A DNA stretch of 34,697 nt from Pseudomonadota bacterium. GTDB taxonomy: Bacteria; Desulfobacterota; Syntrophorhabdia; Syntrophorhabdales; Syntrophorhabdaceae. Each line of letters begins with the position of its first letter. Positions within the stretch are counted from its first letter, which is position 1. The notes under the pieces were generated by a model. It saw only the letters and a list, made by a program, of their open reading frames with translations, was not told the DNA's origin and did no database searches. Both the position numbers and the translations under genes were made by a program. The stretch lies in assembly GCA_026388245.1 (NCBI GenBank), contig JAPLKD010000066.1, positions 1-34,697 of the forward strand. The letters run 5' to 3'. Shown here in pieces: positions 33,421 to 34,697 of the stretch.

Positions 33421-34697
33421 TGCCGTATTGTACTTTTTATACCTTCCGTGTTGAGGCCGATCTTTTCTCTCAGCGTGCTCTGAGCACCATGCAACAGAAA
33501 CATATCAGGTATACCCGCCCTCCGGACAACTGCGCCTATTCTCTCTTCTGACAACATTTCCATCACTCCGCTCCCAAACCCGCCAATGACAGTATTTTCC
33601 TCCACTGTTAAAATCTTTTTTATGGATGTCGCTGTATCAATAAGCATGTCTCTGTCCATTGGTTTTATAAATCGCCCGTTTATGACCGTGCACCGTATTC
33701 CTTCTTCTCCGAGTTCCATAGCAGCCGATAGCGATGGATAAACGGTGTTACCGCAGGCGATGATTGCAAGGTCATTGCCTTCTTTCAGTTTCTCCCATTT
33801 TCCCACGGGGATCTCCGTAAAATCTTTATCCGGCCGGGCACCCCTGGCCTCACCTCTTGGATACCTTATTGCAGCAGGTTTCCCGTAGAGATACGCAGAA
33901 TAGAGCATCTGCCTCAGCTCATTTCCGTCTTTCGGGGCCATGAGTATCATATTGGGAATATGTCTGAAATACGTGAGGTCAAAAGCACCGTGGTGGGTAG
34001 GACCATCCTGGCCTACAATGCCGCTCCGGTCAACGGCGAAGACAACGGGAAGTTCCTGGAGGCACACATCTAATATGATCTGATCGTACGCCCTCTGAAG
34101 GAAGGTTGAATATATCGCCACAAAGGGCTTGAAACCGCCCAGCGCAAGGGCAGCTGCAAAGGTAACCCCGTGTTGCTCTGCAATACCGATATCGTAAAAC
34201 CTGTCAGGAAAGCGTTGCGAAAATTTCTCAAGGCCGGTTCCCAGACCCATAGCAGCAGTAATAGCTATTACCTTATCGTCTTTTTCGGCAAGGTCAATAA
34301 TCGTATCCCCGAAGATGTCCGTATAGGCAGGCGCCCCATTTTTTGTGGGACTGCCCGTTTCTATCTCAAAGGTTGAAACACCATGAAACCGGGCAGGATC
34401 GTCCTCGGCATGGGTATATCCCCTCCCTTTTTTCGTAACCACATGGACCAGGATAGGACCCTTTAACCTCCTGATATTTCTTAATGTTTCGATGAGATAA
34501 TTGAAATTGTGTCCGTCCACAGGACCAAAATATTGAAATCCAAGCTGTTCAAAGATAATCCCGGGCGTAATAAATCCCTTGACCGATTCTTCAATGTGTT
34601 TTGCAACTTTATATACTGTATCACCCAGCGCAGGGATATTTTTCAGCATCCTCTTCAACTCTTCCCTGGCGTTGCTTACGAATTCACCTGTCATGAT
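33402..34697 (-). CDS. dxs: 1-deoxy-D-xylulose-5-phosphate synthase (C-terminal two thirds, partial)
   Basis: The first step of the MEP isoprenoid pathway, a thiamine-diphosphate enzyme joining pyruvate and glyceraldehyde 3-phosphate. The frame runs off the right edge, leaving about 431 residues of a protein usually near 620-640. Seen here are FGPVDGHNFNYLI, VVTKKGRGYTHAEDDPARFHG, GIAEQHGVTFAAALALGG (pyrimidine-domain Glu), DRSGIVGQDGPTHHGAFDL, RYPRGEA and the transketolase C-terminal domain with NGRFIKPMD. The N-terminal thiamine-diphosphate-binding start lies outside. It is the first visible gene of the dxs-tlyA-DUF4416 run and works in the same pathway as ispH. Confidence 0.96.
   Translation of the reverse strand: MMTGEFVSNAREELKRMLKNIPALGDTVYKVAKHIEESVKGFITPGIIFEQLGFQYFGPVDGHNFNYLIETLRNIRRLKGPILVHVVTKKGRGYTHAEDDPARFHGVSTFEIETGSPTKNGAPAYTDIFGDTIIDLAEKDDKVIAITAAMGLGTGLEKFSQRFPDRFYDIGIAEQHGVTFAAALALGGFKPFVAIYSTFLQRAYDQIILDVCLQELPVVFAVDRSGIVGQDGPTHHGAFDLTYFRHIPNMILMAPKDGNELRQMLYSAYLYGKPAAIRYPRGEARGARPDKDFTEIPVGKWEKLKEGNDLAIIACGNTVYPSLSAAMELGEEGIRCTVINGRFIKPMDRDMLIDTATSIKKILTVEENTVIGGFGSGVMEMLSEERIGAVVRRAGIPDMFLLHGAQSTLREKIGLNTEGIKSTIRQWLKNG

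Noticed and set aside
1..34697. CRISPR array, rRNA genes or a complete insertion sequence
   Set aside because: No regularly spaced repeat-spacer pattern, rRNA segment or intact transposase with ends was seen on either strand.

Overview
The window looks like a chromosome segment of an anaerobic, Gram-negative, Desulfobacterota-like (former Deltaproteobacteria) bacterium; this is inference. The pointers are outer-membrane functions (two RND pump subunits with an outer-membrane factor, a lipid A acyltransferase, an LPS-core-type kinase), the gene order cmk-ispH-rpsA, an anaerobic sulfatase-maturase-like radical SAM protein, a selenocysteine tRNA, and a bacterial endonuclease Q.

Left edge (1-1664): the tail of an MFS transporter converges on nitroreductase-mtgA. 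Positions 1.8-6 kb are accessory: a TPR protein with a recent internal duplication, a degraded IS91-type transposase, a dienelactone hydrolase-like protein with a TAT-like leader, and an orphan radical SAM/SPASM protein with its own promoter. Positions 6.0-15.9 kb are a TetR-controlled tripartite efflux operon of MdtABC/MuxABC type plus outer-membrane factor, read on the minus strand, with palindromic operator candidates before tetR and between tetR and the adaptor gene. Positions 15.9-17.8 kb are a debris field: a diverged 57-bp repeat, pieces of a ParB-like gene broken by simple repeats, an intact DUF433/DUF5615 toxin-antitoxin-like pair and REP-like palindromes, ending at tRNA-Pro(GGG).

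The right half is housekeeping. On the plus strand: surE-miaB-bifunctional nuclease-PHP phosphatase-hisC-cmk-ispH-rpsA-Trm112-like-acyltransferase, many of them overlapping or closely spaced. A kinase gene converges on the acyltransferase. Then endonuclease Q and a PIN/NYN-like protein form a plus-strand pair. The minus strand carries dxs (cut by the window end)-tlyA-DUF4416-yicC-gmk-rpoZ and then selC, the selenocysteine tRNA, with its own strong promoter. Isoprenoid synthesis is represented twice (dxs, ispH).

The most unusual structure is a roughly 227-bp palindrome-bounded, multi-hairpin element (29913-30139) touching the 3' end of the tRNA-Sec gene. Many gene junctions also carry short phrase-like repeats, one of which has entered the cmk reading frame. 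No CRISPR array, rRNA gene or complete insertion sequence is visible.
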